DNA of 64,000 nucleotides from Gammaproteobacteria bacterium (GCA_029248745.1 JAQWIT010000008.1:62001-126000); one strand, 5' to 3'; positions 21,205-30,550 are shown, counted from the stretch's first letter. A program made the numbers and translations. Notes: generated from the letters alone by a model not told the origin.

Positions 21205-21975
21205 GTGTTTAAGTACGCTGCCGATCGCCTGCCTGTCACGATTATTCTTTTATTGAGTGTGCTAGATTTTAGTTTGTACTTTATTGTGGAGAATGTCTGG
21301 TTATTAGCGGCATTCTGGTTGGTAATGATTGTCCCTAAAGGGAATATTTGTGCATGGAGCCACCATCACCAACACATCCTTACGTTCAAACAAAAGTGGT
21401 TGAATCGGGTATTGGAGCAATTCCATGCTTTGCATACAGGCATCACGACCAACCTTTGGATGCTGCACCATGTGTTGGGCCATCATCAGAATTATCTGGA
21501 TCAAACCAAAGATGAGAGTCGTTGGAAGCGTCGGTCTGGTAAAACGATGGGAGAGTTGGAATATACTTTCGCAGTTGCAGGCACAGCGTATTACCGTGGA
21601 TTTAAGGTGGGAGACCGTTTTCCTAAAATACAAAGGATATTTGTGTTGTACTCGATGATTACGGTTCTTATCGTTGGGATATTAACGTATTTTGACCCAG
21701 TGGCAGCACTGTTTTTATTTATTTTACCGATGCTGACCAGTTTGTTACTCACCGCTTGGGCAACCTACCGCCATCATTCTGATTTGGATACAGAGAATGA
21801 GTTTGCGGCTTCCAGGAATAATCTAAACCGTTTCTATAATGTTATTACCGGTAATTTAGGCTATCACACTGCACATCACCATGAGCAAGGGGTGCATTGG
21901 TCGTTATTGCCGGAGTTGCATGAACAGATTCAGCATAAAATTCCAGCAGATTTGATTAAGGTTGGTTCGGTCTAA
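21205..21975 (+). CDS. Membrane fatty acid desaturase family protein
   Basis: This 256-residue membrane protein has the histidine boxes of the diiron desaturase/hydroxylase superfamily: HHHQH (53-57), HHVLGHH (88-94), and HTAHHH (221-226), with H190-H191 nearby. Hydrophobic segments lie near 11-45 and 145-188. The likely reaction is O2-dependent desaturation or hydroxylation of a lipid acyl chain at the inner membrane, but the substrate cannot be read. It begins with a GTG at 21205. Neighbours are a truncated permease and a gene remnant, so the context gives no pathway. Confidence 0.85.
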   Translation: MFKYAADRLPVTIILLLSVLDFSLYFIVENVWLLAAFWLVMIVPKGNICAWSHHHQHILTFKQKWLNRVLEQFHALHTGITTNLWMLHHVLGHHQNYLDQTKDESRWKRRSGKTMGELEYTFAVAGTAYYRGFKVGDRFPKIQRIFVLYSMITVLIVGILTYFDPVAALFLFILPMLTSLLLTAWATYRHHSDLDTENEFAASRNNLNRFYNVITGNLGYHTAHHHEQGVHWSLLPELHEQIQHKIPADLIKVGSV

Positions 21976-22101
21976 ATTGTGCTTGAAAATAAATGAGTTT
22001 CGCCCGTTTAATATGTTTCGGGATAGTTAGCGCTTAAATATTTCCCGAGGTATTGGTATAAGGCTTGTACTTACGCATTGTGTTTTAAGTCTCGGAGGAA
22101 T

Positions 22102-22347
22102 ATGTACCATAAAAAGTTAGTTTGCTCTTGTTTAAGGTTCTTAATGGCTAATTTATAGATACGGCAGCTGTTGGGTTCGATAGTGAGCAAGGTATTTTAG
22201 CCATGGCGATCACTTCTCACCCTGACTTTGATGACACCCCCCTATTTTGATGAAAATGGCGATGGTCGGTTTAAGGATCAAATTGAGTCGTTGTTGGGAC
22301 AGAAAGTGGGTTATAACAGACTTGGCCGACCGGAGCAGCAGTCATAA
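22102..22347 (+). pseudogene. Gene remnant with two apparent frameshifts
   Basis: The gap 21976-22413 has no intact gene, but protein-like segments appear in register. ATG 22102, just after GGAGGAA, reads MYHKKLVCSCLRFLMANL to a stop. A shifted frame then gives DTAAVGFDSEQGILAMA and SHPDFDDTP up to a C6 run at 22237-22242. Dropping one C continues as YFDENGDGRFKDQIESLLGQ to TAA 22345-22347. The DENGDGRFKD piece resembles an EF-hand-type calcium loop. I do not recognise the family, and the reconstruction is tentative. The rest of the gap shows nothing. Confidence 0.35.
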
Positions 22348-22413
22348 GAAGTTTGACTGACAACGAAAAACGAAAGTCGCTATGGTCTTTTTATTACATG
22401 TGTATTCGAATGA

Positions 22414-23016
22414 TTACATTGATTTTAGTTTGGCGCTGATCTTATGAAAGAATTTATGCTTTTTGCTTGCGGCTTCACTGGCAAGGAAATTGACTTGGAT
22501 AGCATTGCGCGTGCCTTCAAATGATGGATAGCCGTGCCAGCAGTTGTCAGTGACTTTAAAGGCAATCATGCAGCCAGCAGTGGGATTTACTTCTTCAGCA
22601 ATATCATTCATATCGTCGCTGTTTAGGATGCGTAATTTACCCGTTTCTGCTGACCATCCATCATTGAAGTAGATCAGGATGGTGAGGAGTTTGGTTTTTG
22701 AGTCTGTATGAACGCGGCCGTCTTTAGTACGTGAAAAGCCACGGTATGTAAGCATTAATGGTGAGTTAGTCACATCAATATCGAATTTTTCAGACAGTGC
22801 TTGGCGAAACTCTTGTGAGTCGAGGGCATTGTGTAGTGCTTCGTAATTGGCACTGAGATCTAAATCTTCTTTATTAAAGCTACCACCGCGTGTGATGGTG
22901 GGGAAATCCTGTATAAGTTCTGTTATCTTTTCTTCGAGCATAGATTGCTCGATAGAGAAGTAGGGAAAAGGCTGTGTTTTAAGCGGTGTGTTGTTGATTA
23001 AGTCGATATTGATCAT
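22414..23016 (-). CDS. 2-oxoglutarate/Fe(II)-dependent oxygenase
   Basis: This 200-residue soluble protein fits the prolyl 4-hydroxylase-like 2OG-Fe(II) oxygenase superfamily. The iron triad is visible as H103 and D105 (GRVHTDSKTK) and H161 (NCWHGYPS), with R170 (EGTRNAIQVNF) placed to bind the 2-oxoglutarate carboxylate. Such enzymes hydroxylate proteins or small molecules using O2. The substrate is unknown, and the neighbours (gene remnant, broken membrane gene) do not help. Lengths near 200 residues are common in the family. Confidence 0.85.
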   Translation of the reverse strand: MINIDLINNTPLKTQPFPYFSIEQSMLEEKITELIQDFPTITRGGSFNKEDLDLSANYEALHNALDSQEFRQALSEKFDIDVTNSPLMLTYRGFSRTKDGRVHTDSKTKLLTILIYFNDGWSAETGKLRILNSDDMNDIAEEVNPTAGCMIAFKVTDNCWHGYPSFEGTRNAIQVNFLASEAASKKHKFFHKISAKLKSM

Positions 23017-23052
23017 GGCGTTTACCGCTGAGTTGTGTTGTTAGTGTTCAGT

Positions 23053-23529
23053 TTACGCCTTTCTGCTTTGGCTGGCATTATTCTTTTGTCGTTTTGTCGT
23101 TTTGTCTTCTTTGAGAAGCTGATTTGCGAAGCGTTTGACTTGCAGAGCATACAGTGCAAGTTGGCTACCGGTTCGAATGACGGCTGTGGCCAAGCTGCCA
23201 ATGACCATCAAGAGGATAACAACAATGCCCCAAGCGAGAAAGTAGGTCACTTTGAGTGTAGGTGAAGGTTGTTGGTGTTGTATTGGGGCTGTGTCATTTT
23301 CAAGTAGTTTAGGGATACTTTTACCTTTGGTGACGGATGCCAGTATGGCGTCGAGATTAGAGCCATGTTCGATGGCATCGACAAAGCGTTCTATACGCTG
23401 GGGTTCTTCATAGAGATGCTAAGCTTCAAAGGTGACTTTGATGCCGACATAGAGCCTGACGAGTAGCACGACAAGACCAATAAGCCTGACGATAATAGAA
23501 AGGATGTCGTTTGCATTCGAGTTGGCCAT
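23053..23529 (-). pseudogene. Small membrane-protein gene interrupted by an amber codon
   Basis: From ATG 23527-23529 one frame runs 158 codons to TAA 23053-23055, broken only by a TAG at 23419-23421 (codon 37). Before it the protein reads as a transmembrane segment (DILSIIVRLIGLVVLLVRLY); after it comes a soluble stretch starting HLYEEPQRIERFVDAIEHG, and a second transmembrane segment (FLAWGIVVILLMVIGSLA) with a basic tail. A single CAG to TAG change would explain the stop. Coding quality is maintained on both sides, so the lesion looks recent. I do not recognise the family. Confidence 0.65.
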
Positions 23530-23592
23530 AGTTAACCTTGTTGATGGTCTTGGATGGCAATAAATTTAATCTAGCATAATGGCAGTTGGAAT

Positions 23593-23625
23593 AAAAAAAG
23601 GGCCGTTCATTGCTGAGCAGCCCTT
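23593..23625 (-). terminator. Rho-independent terminator after amtB
   Basis: On the minus strand AAGGGC (23620-23625) pairs with GCCCTT (23598-23603) around a 16-base loop, followed by a T run (23593-23599). It lies about 30 bases past the amtB stop. Confidence 0.75.
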
Positions 23626-23654
23626 ATTATTACTTCGCGTTTTAACGTGTTGAA

Positions 23655-24920
23655 TTATCTATCTGTGAACTCTGGGTATGCTTCCATACCACATTCACTT
23701 AAATCAACACCTGCGTACTCTTCTTCTTCTGATACGCGGATACCCATGACCACTTTCAAGAGTGCCCAGACAATAAAGCTTGCTACAAATACCCATACAA
23801 AGATGGTTGCTGCACCAATCAATTGGCCGCTGAAGCTCGCATCGCCGTTTGTTAATGGCACTGCTAATAAGCCCCATAAACCCACAACACCGTGAACCGA
23901 GATAGCGCCTACTGGATCATCGATTTTGAATTTATCCATAGCGACGATTGAGAAGACAACTAAGACACCACCTGCGGCACCAATTAAGGTTGCTACAAGT
24001 GGAGATGGTGTATCTGGGCCTGCTGTAATGGCTACAAGTCCTGCTAAAGCACCGTTTAAGATCATGGTTAAGTCGGCTTTACCGAACATGATTTTAGCGA
24101 TAATTAACGCTGCGATTACACCACCCGCTGCTGCTGCATTGGTATTCAAGAAGACCATTGCAACGGCGTTGGCACTGGCCATATCACCTAGTTTTAAGAC
24201 TGAACCACCATTGAAACCGAACCAGCCCATCCATAGGATGAATGTACCTAGTGTCGCTAATGGTAAGTTAGCACCTGGGATTGGTTTCACTTCACCGTTT
24301 GCGCCATATTTACCTTTACGTGCGCCAAGTAGTAAAACACCTGCTAATGCAGCAGCTGCACCAGCCATGTGGACGATACCTGAACCCGCAAAATCAAGGA
24401 AGCCAAGGTCGCCTAAATTGTATAGGCCAAAGACATCGTTACCGCCCCATGTCCAGCTACCTTCCATTGGGTAGATAAAAGCTGTCATAACGACTGCAAA
24501 TAAAGCGAAAGCACTTAGTCTCATACGCTCAGCAACAGCACCTGATACGATTGACATGGCTGTCGCAACGAAAACCACTTGGAAGAAGAAGTCAGATGCC
24601 GACGAATAAACTGAACCGCCGTCAAAACCTGCTTCTGCTGATGCGGCTAAGGCATCTGCAACCAATGTGTCACCGCCATCGATTCCATCAAGGAAAAGAC
24701 CACCGCCGTACATGATGTCATAACCGACAACAAGATAGGCTGTACAAGCGATCGCAAAAAGGATCACGTTTTTAGTCAAAATTTCTGTCGTGTTTTTTGC
24801 ACGAACAAGGCCTGCTTCTAACATTGAGAAGCCGGCTGCCATCCACATGACGAGGGCACCACAAACTAAGAAATAGAATGTGTCCATCGCATATTGGAGT
24901 TCGAAAATATGGTTCTCCAT
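23655..24920 (-). CDS. amtB: Ammonium transporter
   Basis: AmtB imports ammonium across the inner membrane as a trimer and is closed by GlnK. The 421-residue protein has about eleven hydrophobic segments, the family signature around DFAGSGIVHMAGA, and the pore twin histidines H184 and H343 (SVHGVVGLWG). The C-terminal tail (from about 395) is the part that normally touches PII. It has no obvious cleaved signal peptide. It follows glnK after 19 bases, the near-universal glnK-amtB pairing. Confidence 0.96.
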   Translation of the reverse strand: MENHIFELQYAMDTFYFLVCGALVMWMAAGFSMLEAGLVRAKNTTEILTKNVILFAIACTAYLVVGYDIMYGGGLFLDGIDGGDTLVADALAASAEAGFDGGSVYSSASDFFFQVVFVATAMSIVSGAVAERMRLSAFALFAVVMTAFIYPMEGSWTWGGNDVFGLYNLGDLGFLDFAGSGIVHMAGAAAALAGVLLLGARKGKYGANGEVKPIPGANLPLATLGTFILWMGWFGFNGGSVLKLGDMASANAVAMVFLNTNAAAAGGVIAALIIAKIMFGKADLTMILNGALAGLVAITAGPDTPSPLVATLIGAAGGVLVVFSIVAMDKFKIDDPVGAISVHGVVGLWGLLAVPLTNGDASFSGQLIGAATIFVWVFVASFIVWALLKVVMGIRVSEEEEYAGVDLSECGMEAYPEFTDR

Positions 24921-24939
24921 TACATTCTCTCCTAATTAA

Positions 24940-25281
<342 letters not shown>

Positions 25282-25298
25282 TTATTTCCTTCGTTGGT

Positions 25299-25334
25299 AA
25301 AAAGGCTGCTTAATCAAATCCTGATAAAGCAGCC
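25299..25334 (-). terminator. Terminator/attenuator between porin-like gene and glnK
   Basis: On the minus strand GGCTGCTT (25327-25334) pairs perfectly with AAGCAGCC (25304-25311), with TTTTT at 25299-25303. It starts about ten bases after the porin-like gene stop and ends only 20 bases before glnK, which leaves no space for a separate promoter. It therefore probably works as a partial terminator that lowers glnK-amtB expression relative to the porin-like gene. Confidence 0.75.
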
Positions 25335-25344
25335 ATCTAGTTGC

Positions 25345-26055
25345 TTATAAAGATTTTGAGACTGTGAAGATTAAGCGACCATCAGCGATATTATCGCCAT
25401 AGAGTGTTTCGCCATCACTATCAGAATCCGTGTAAGTTAGGTCCCAGCCGAAGCCAACAAGCTCGGTTGATAGGCCAATACGGTAATCTGTAGCGCTGTC
25501 TTCACTTGCGCCGAAAACATCATCGTCATAGTCGTAAAAACCAATACCTGTGCTCAAAGCGATATTCATTGGCAAATCGTAGTCAAAGCCTACTGAGTAA
25601 TACGTACCGCTTTCATCTGAAGCATAGACATCTCCTGAATGGGCCACACTAAGGCTGAAGGGGCCATAGCCAAAGCCAACGTAGACTTCATTCCAGTCAT
25701 AGTCTTCATCTGGGTAGATATAACGTAGGATACCGATATCGTAGCTGATGCCTGTGTCGCCAATTTCACTGGCGAAACCAGCGTAGATATCGATTTCCAT
25801 ACTCGTATCGTCACCGAAGTCGACATTTGAAGCCCATGTGCCGGCGTATAAACCACTTGAATGGCCTAGATCAAAGCTACCAGAGATAGCTGGCTCATTA
25901 TCTGTTTGTGAATAACCACGCCAAACATAATCACTAGACATTGCGACGCTAGCACTTGTAGACCATGCGCCATCAGCGCTTTCCCATGCCATAGCGGATG
26001 TTGTTGTTAATGCGCTTGCAGCAAGGCAGAGCATAGAGAGTTCTTTCATTTTCAT
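25345..26055 (-). CDS. TorF family putative porin (first copy)
   Basis: This 236-residue exported protein starts at the ATG at 26053-26055 (MKMKELSMLCLAASALTTT, signal peptide cleaved after AMA). The longer frame from 26172 adds residues unlike a signal sequence and runs into the promoter. The mature part is rich in alternating hydrophobic and aromatic residues, opens with a motif like SSDYVWRGYSQT and ends in KSL with F and V before it, as outer-membrane beta-barrels do. These features match the TIGR02001/TorF group of putative porins. It heads the sigma-54-linked porin-glnK-amtB unit, so a role in ammonium or amine entry is plausible but unproven. Confidence 0.85.
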   Translation of the reverse strand: MKMKELSMLCLAASALTTTSAMAWESADGAWSTSASVAMSSDYVWRGYSQTDNEPAISGSFDLGHSSGLYAGTWASNVDFGDDTSMEIDIYAGFASEIGDTGISYDIGILRYIYPDEDYDWNEVYVGFGYGPFSLSVAHSGDVYASDESGTYYSVGFDYDLPMNIALSTGIGFYDYDDDVFGASEDSATDYRIGLSTELVGFGWDLTYTDSDSDGETLYGDNIADGRLIFTVSKSL

Positions 26056-26132
26056 CGTTATTTGTCTCCCGGACGATTTGTACAATTCAAAGTGCTTGGG
26101 TAAGAGTTTCCAATACACGCTGACAGGTACAA

Positions 26133-26148
26133 AGCACGATGTGTGCCA
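26133..26148 (-). promoter_or_regulatory. Sigma-54 (RpoN) promoter for porin-glnK-amtB
   Basis: The minus strand reads TGGCACACATCGTGCT, matching the -24/-12 consensus TGGCAC-N5-TTGCW with one change (T to G) in the -12 box and the required ten bases between GG and GC. Transcription would start near 26122, giving a leader of about 65 bases before the porin-like gene. NtrC-type activation under nitrogen limitation is expected from the genes downstream. Confidence 0.75.
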
Positions 26149-26346
26149 GAAGAAAATAACTAGTAAAAACAACAGTTTAAATGGCTTGTGGTGTTTGGTG
26201 TTTTATGCGGTATGGATCATGATGGTGCGAGATAATTGCGGTTTCGCATTATTAAGGTGCGTAAGGGTGAGGTATTTTTGCAACGTTAGGGTAACTTTGT
26301 CGCTTTTGAGTACTGAGAGATGGTTTTAGTGGGGGAGAGAAATATA

Positions 26347-26381
26347 AAAAAGCCGCTGATCAAAATGATCAGCGGCTTTTT
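26347..26381 (-). terminator. Bidirectional-looking terminator after second porin-like gene
   Basis: GCCGCTGATCA and TGATCAGCGGC form a perfect 11-bp stem around an AAA loop (26352-26376). A-rich sequence precedes it and TTTTT follows, so it could work on either strand. Here it ends the minus-strand gene that stops at 26407 and isolates the sigma-54 promoter region. The rest of the gap 26056-26406 holds only that promoter. Confidence 0.9.
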
Positions 26382-26406
26382 GTTCTATCTTAAATCGACT
26401 ATTTAA

Positions 26407-27123
26407 TTATAGAGATTTAGAGATAGTGAAGACAAAGCGCGAATCAGTTAGGTTGTTGTTGCCAACAAAATCTTCTGCATCGCTAAGTGTTTTGTAGTAA
26501 GTAAGATCGAAATCAAAACCAACTAGGTTTTTAGTTACACCAAGATTGTAATCTTGAAGTGTGTCGTCATAGATATCATCATCTAGATCGTAGAATGCGT
26601 AGTTAGCGTGGAATTCGATATCCATTGGCAGGCCGTGGTTGAAGCCTAGTAAGTAGTGTGTACCACTGTCGCTTGTCGCTAATGCATCACCAGAGTGAGA
26701 TACTTGAAGGCTGAAAGGTCCATAGCCAAGACCAACGTAGGCTTCATTCCAGTCTGCATCGTCAGTACCTGGGAAAGCGTAACGAAGCATACCGACATCA
26801 TAGCTGATGCCTGTATTACCAATTTCGCTAGCAAAACCAGCATAATAGTTAAGCTCGATGTGTGCTGCATCCATGAGGATGTCATAATTAACGTTTGATG
26901 CCCAAATACCAGCATATAAACCTGATGCGTGACCAACATCGAAGCTACCAGAGATAGCTGGTTCGCTGTCAGTTTGTGAAGCACCACGCCACATGTAATC
27001 GCTGCTTAAAGCAACGCTTGCACTTGTGCTGAATTGACCGTTAGCGCTTTCCCAAGCCATTGCTGGTGCTGCTGTAAATGCGCTGGCTGCTAAGACTAGC
27101 GCTGAAAGTTGTTTTAATTTCAT
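26407..27123 (-). CDS. TorF family putative porin (second copy)
   Basis: This 238-residue protein is a paralogue of the neighbouring porin-like gene. Both share the signal peptide style (MKLKQLSALVLAASAFTAA here), the SSDYMWRGASQTDSEPAISG block, the GLYAG-WASNV and GFASEIG motifs, and a KSL ending. Tandem duplication is the simple explanation, followed by clear divergence in loop regions. It has its own terminator and probably its own promoter upstream, where I see no sigma-54 consensus. Likely location is the outer membrane; the substrate is unknown. Confidence 0.85.
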   Translation of the reverse strand: MKLKQLSALVLAASAFTAAPAMAWESANGQFSTSASVALSSDYMWRGASQTDSEPAISGSFDVGHASGLYAGIWASNVNYDILMDAAHIELNYYAGFASEIGNTGISYDVGMLRYAFPGTDDADWNEAYVGLGYGPFSLQVSHSGDALATSDSGTHYLLGFNHGLPMDIEFHANYAFYDLDDDIYDDTLQDYNLGVTKNLVGFDFDLTYYKTLSDAEDFVGNNNLTDSRFVFTISKSL

Positions 27124-27221
27124 GTTTCCCGTCTCCTGGAAGTACTAAAATAAAATTTTGACTGCATTAATGTTGTAAACTAACCACGACCTTCGTTGGC
27201 CTAGCTAATTATTAAATTGTC

Positions 27222-27267
27222 TCTAACTGCAGTTAAAACAAGACAAAGTTGCGCCATTCTAACTGCA
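27222..27267. repeat. Direct repeat upstream of second porin-like gene
   Basis: TCTAACTGCA occurs at 27222-27231 and again at 27258-27267, 36 bases apart, in the gap between the porin-like gene and lgt. Two similar boxes at this spacing could be a regulator binding pair, but a chance match is possible. Confidence 0.3.
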
Positions 27268-27344
27268 AATAGAGGCAGGAGCCAGTGTTTAGCGGTTTTT
27301 TGTCATAAAAATGTCATATTTTTACCTATATCTGTGAGCTTTGT

Positions 27345-28118
27345 ATGATTTATCCAACAATTGACCCCGTTGCCCTGTCATTAGGGCCTTTGCAAGTGCA
27401 TTGGTATGGGTTGATGTATTTATTTGGTTTTGTGGGCGCCTGGTGGTTGGGCCGTGTTCGGGCTGATCGATATGGCTGGACGGCTGAAGAAGTGGAAGAT
27501 CTCTTATTTTATGGTGCGATTGGCGTGATTGTTGGTGGACGAGTCGGGTATTCGATTTTTTATGATTTTCCGGCACTGATCGAGAACCCGCTTAATTTAT
27601 TTAAGGTCTGGCAAGGAGGCATGTCATTCCATGGTGGTTTGATCGGAGTGTTATTAGCGTTTGCTTTCTTTTCGCGCAAGACGGGTAAATCGTATTTTAC
27701 GATCAGCGATTTTATTGCACCGATGGTACCGATTGGTCTGTTTTTTGGCCGTATTGGTAACTTTATTAATGGTGAACTTTGGGGCAAGGTCAGCGATGTG
27801 CCTTGGGCGATGGTGTTTCCAAATGGTGGGCCGTTGGCGAGACACCCTTCTCAGTTATATGAAGCTATTCTGGAAGGATTGCTACTCTTTATTATACTAT
27901 GGTGGTATTCCGCAAAACCGAAACCGCTAGGTGCAGTGTCAGGTTTATTTCTATTGGGTTACGGTACATTCCGTTTTCTGGTTGAGTTTGTCCGTATTCC
28001 AGATCAGCAATATGGCTACCTATTATTAGATTGGATTACGATGGGCCAGATTTTATCTCTACCGATGATTGTGATGGGGCTGTTTTTTACTGTACGTGCT
28101 TATCAGAAAGCAGGTTAA
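27345..28118 (+). CDS. lgt: Prolipoprotein diacylglyceryl transferase
   Basis: Lgt attaches diacylglycerol to the lipobox cysteine of prolipoproteins, the first step of lipoprotein maturation in the inner membrane. The 257-residue protein has about seven hydrophobic segments, the [11 protein letters not shown] stretch with the essential histidine, and the family signature [13 protein letters not shown]. Length is normal. It converges on the frameshifted dgkA, one base apart. In many gammaproteobacteria thyA follows lgt; that is not the case here. Confidence 0.96.
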   Translation: MIYPTIDPVALSLGPLQVHWYGLMYLFGFVGAWWLGRVRADRYGWTAEEVEDLLFYGAIGVIVGGRVGYSIFYDFPALIENPLNLFKVWQGGMSFHGGLIGVLLAFAFFSRKTGKSYFTISDFIAPMVPIGLFFGRIGNFINGELWGKVSDVPWAMVFPNGGPLARHPSQLYEAILEGLLLFIILWWYSAKPKPLGAVSGLFLLGYGTFRFLVEFVRIPDQQYGYLLLDWITMGQILSLPMIVMGLFFTVRAYQKAG

Positions 28119-28119
28119 T

Positions 28120-28477
28120 TTAGCGTATTAAGATTACGCCCCAGGTCATGATGACGATGATAATGGACATAAGAACGGCTAAGGAGCCATAGTCTTTGGC
28201 CCTGCCTGATAAGGTGTGGCGTTCGGTACTGACACGATCAACAACACATTCGATCGCGGAATTGAGAATCTCGATGATCAGGACCAAAATAAGACTAATA
28301 ATCATGGCGACCTGCTCTATAGCTGTCACATCTAAGGAAGAAAGTGATGATGGTTAAAAAGACAAAGCCAAAAAATTCTTGTTTAAAGGCTGCTTCATTA
28401 GAGAGTGCTGCTTTTAGCTCTTGCCAAGAGTATTGGCATGCATAGACGAGGCGCATTAAACCAACATTTTTTTGCAT
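28120..28477 (-). pseudogene. dgkA: Diacylglycerol kinase DgkA, frameshifted
   Basis: Two frames together make a complete DgkA. The first, from ATG 28475-28477, reads MQKNVGLMRLVYACQYSWQ, then NEAAFKQEFFGF and LTIITFF. The second continues LDVTAIEQVAMIISL, then the active-site block EILNSAIECVVDR and the LSGRAKDYGS motif to TAA 28120-28122. The shift lies at TTCTTCCTTAGA, about 28334-28340; removing one C restores FFLDV, as expected in the family. DgkA recycles diacylglycerol in the inner membrane. As written the product stops after about 60 residues and lacks the catalytic block. A base-calling error cannot be excluded. Confidence 0.85.
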
Positions 28478-28651
28478 AAGTTCTATCCTGATGATTAGAC
28501 GATGCAGACTATAACATGTTTGTTTTTTGTGCACTTGTCTCTCGGTGATGAGGCTATGAATTGGACTTAAGTAAGTGATTTTAATTAATAAATATTTTAT
28601 TCGTGTTAAAATCGTAGGTTAATTAGTGATAGGGTTAGATGGGTTAGGCAT

Positions 28652-30550
28652 ATGGGTTATCAAGATCATTATGATGTGATTATTGTCGGCGGCGGTCATG
28701 CCGGGACAGAGGCTGCTTTGGCATCAGCGCGTCAAGGGGTTAAAACCTTATTACTAACACAGAATATCGAAACCTTAGGTCAGATGAGCTGTAACCCTGC
28801 AATCGGCGGGATTGGTAAAGGTCATTTGGTTAAGGAGATTGATGCGCTTGGCGGTGTTATGGCCCAAGCTGCTGATCGCGGTGGTATTCAGTTTCGGATA
28901 TTAAATGCCAGTAAGGGTCCTGCTGTTAGGGCGACTCGGGCACAAGCGGATCGGGTTCGTTATAAAGCAGCAGTACGTGAAGCATTAGAATCACAAGAAA
29001 ATCTATATTTATTTCAACAGACAGTCGATGACTTAGTGGTTGAAAATGACCGGGTTGTGGGTGTAGCCACACAAGTGGGTTTGAAATTTTCAGCAAAGGC
29101 CGTTGTGTTAACTGTCGGGACTTTTTTAGGTGGCTTAATCCATATTGGTATGAAAAATCATGGTGGTGGGCGTGCAGGTGATCCCGCTTCAATTGGTTTG
29201 GCAGAGCGTTTACGGGCGTTACCTTTTCGAGTTGACCGTCTAAAAACAGGCACACCGCCACGGATTGCAACGCAAAGTATTGATTATTCTCAATTGACCG
29301 AGCAGCCTGGTGATACACCGGCGCCGGTGTTTTCTTTCTTGGGTGATGTCTCTCAACATCCAGAACAGATTTCTTGTCATATTACCCACACTAATGAAGC
29401 AACACATGATGTGATTCGTGCGAATTTGGATCGGTCCCCAATGTATAGCGGTGAAATCGAAGGGATTGGCCCACGTTATTGTCCTTCGATAGAAGATAAA
29501 GTGGTTCGGTTTGCAGAACGAACCTCTCACCAAATATTCCTTGAGCCCGAAGGTTTGAATTGTGGTGAGGTATACCCTAACGGCATTTCGACGAGTTTAC
29601 CGTTTGATGTGCAATATGAGATTGTGCGTTCGATGAAAGGGCTAGAAAAAGCACATATCACACGACCAGGTTATGCCATTGAGTATGATTATTTTGACCC
29701 ACGAGATTTGCAACCTTGGTTAGAAACAAAACATATGGCCGGGCTGTTCTTTGCGGGACAAATTAACGGTACGACTGGTTATGAAGAGGCGGCTGCACAA
29801 GGTCTGATTGCAGGTTTAAATGCGGGTTTGCAAGTACGTGGTTTGACAGAATGGTCACCGCGTCGAGATGAGGCTTATATTGGCGTGATGATTGATGATT
29901 TGATCACTTCTGGCACACAAGAACCGTATCGGATGTTTACCAGCCGGGCGGAATATCGATTGATGCTGCGTGAAGATAATGCCGATGCACGTTTGACGCC
30001 GAAGGGTCGTGAATTAGGCTTAGTCGATGATCAACGCTGGGCAACATTTAATCAAAAACAAGATGCGGTTACGGCGGAAATAGCGCGATTAGATAAGGTG
30101 ATGTTTAGTCCTGAAAAAACAGATCAAGCCGTGGCTGAGTCTGTGTTGGGAGAGCCATTGAATAAAGCCAGCACTGCAATGGGTTTATTACGTCGGCCGA
30201 AGGTTGATTATGCTGGTTTGCTCACTTTATTGGGTGAAGAGAAGACGGTTGAAGATGTGGTGGCAGAGCAGGTGGTTATTCGGACGAAATATGCGGGCTA
30301 TATTAATCGACAACAAAACGAGATTGAACGTTTGCAGCGCCATGAAACAACTGCTTTACCAGATGATTTGAATTACGATAATGTTCGAGGTTTGTCGAAT
30401 GAAGTCCGTGAAAAATTGGCGAAGGCAAGGCCTAATAGCCTGGGTCAAGCGTCACGGATATCAGGTGTAACACCGGCTGCAGTCTCTTTGTTGTTGGTGC
30501 ATTTAAAACGTGAAAATCCTGTGCAGAATGATCAAAGCGAAGCCAGTTGA
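28652..30550 (+). CDS. mnmG: tRNA uridine-5-carboxymethylaminomethyl modification enzyme MnmG
   Basis: MnmG (GidA), together with MnmE, modifies the wobble uridine (U34) of several tRNAs using FAD. The 632-residue protein opens with the FAD-binding [20 protein letters not shown] turn, carries the two family signatures [11 protein letters not shown] and [14 protein letters not shown], and has a helical C-terminal domain that binds MnmE and tRNA. Length is normal. It starts the mnmG-rsmG-parA-parB series typical of origin-proximal DNA, with rsmG overlapping its stop. Its partner mnmE is about 28 kb away. Confidence 0.97.
   Translation: MGYQDHYDVIIVGGGHAGTEAALASARQGVKTLLLTQNIETLGQMSCNPAIGGIGKGHLVKEIDALGGVMAQAADRGGIQFRILNASKGPAVRATRAQADRVRYKAAVREALESQENLYLFQQTVDDLVVENDRVVGVATQVGLKFSAKAVVLTVGTFLGGLIHIGMKNHGGGRAGDPASIGLAERLRALPFRVDRLKTGTPPRIATQSIDYSQLTEQPGDTPAPVFSFLGDVSQHPEQISCHITHTNEATHDVIRANLDRSPMYSGEIEGIGPRYCPSIEDKVVRFAERTSHQIFLEPEGLNCGEVYPNGISTSLPFDVQYEIVRSMKGLEKAHITRPGYAIEYDYFDPRDLQPWLETKHMAGLFFAGQINGTTGYEEAAAQGLIAGLNAGLQVRGLTEWSPRRDEAYIGVMIDDLITSGTQEPYRMFTSRAEYRLMLREDNADARLTPKGRELGLVDDQRWATFNQKQDAVTAEIARLDKVMFSPEKTDQAVAESVLGEPLNKASTAMGLLRRPKVDYAGLLTLLGEEKTVEDVVAEQVVIRTKYAGYINRQQNEIERLQRHETTALPDDLNYDNVRGLSNEVREKLAKARPNSLGQASRISGVTPAAVSLLLVHLKRENPVQNDQSEAS

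Noticed and set aside
23419-23421. Amber codon as a pyrrolysine or other recoding site
   Set aside because: No pyl genes, no recognisable recoding element and no second in-frame TAG of this kind in the window; a CAG to TAG mutation is simpler.
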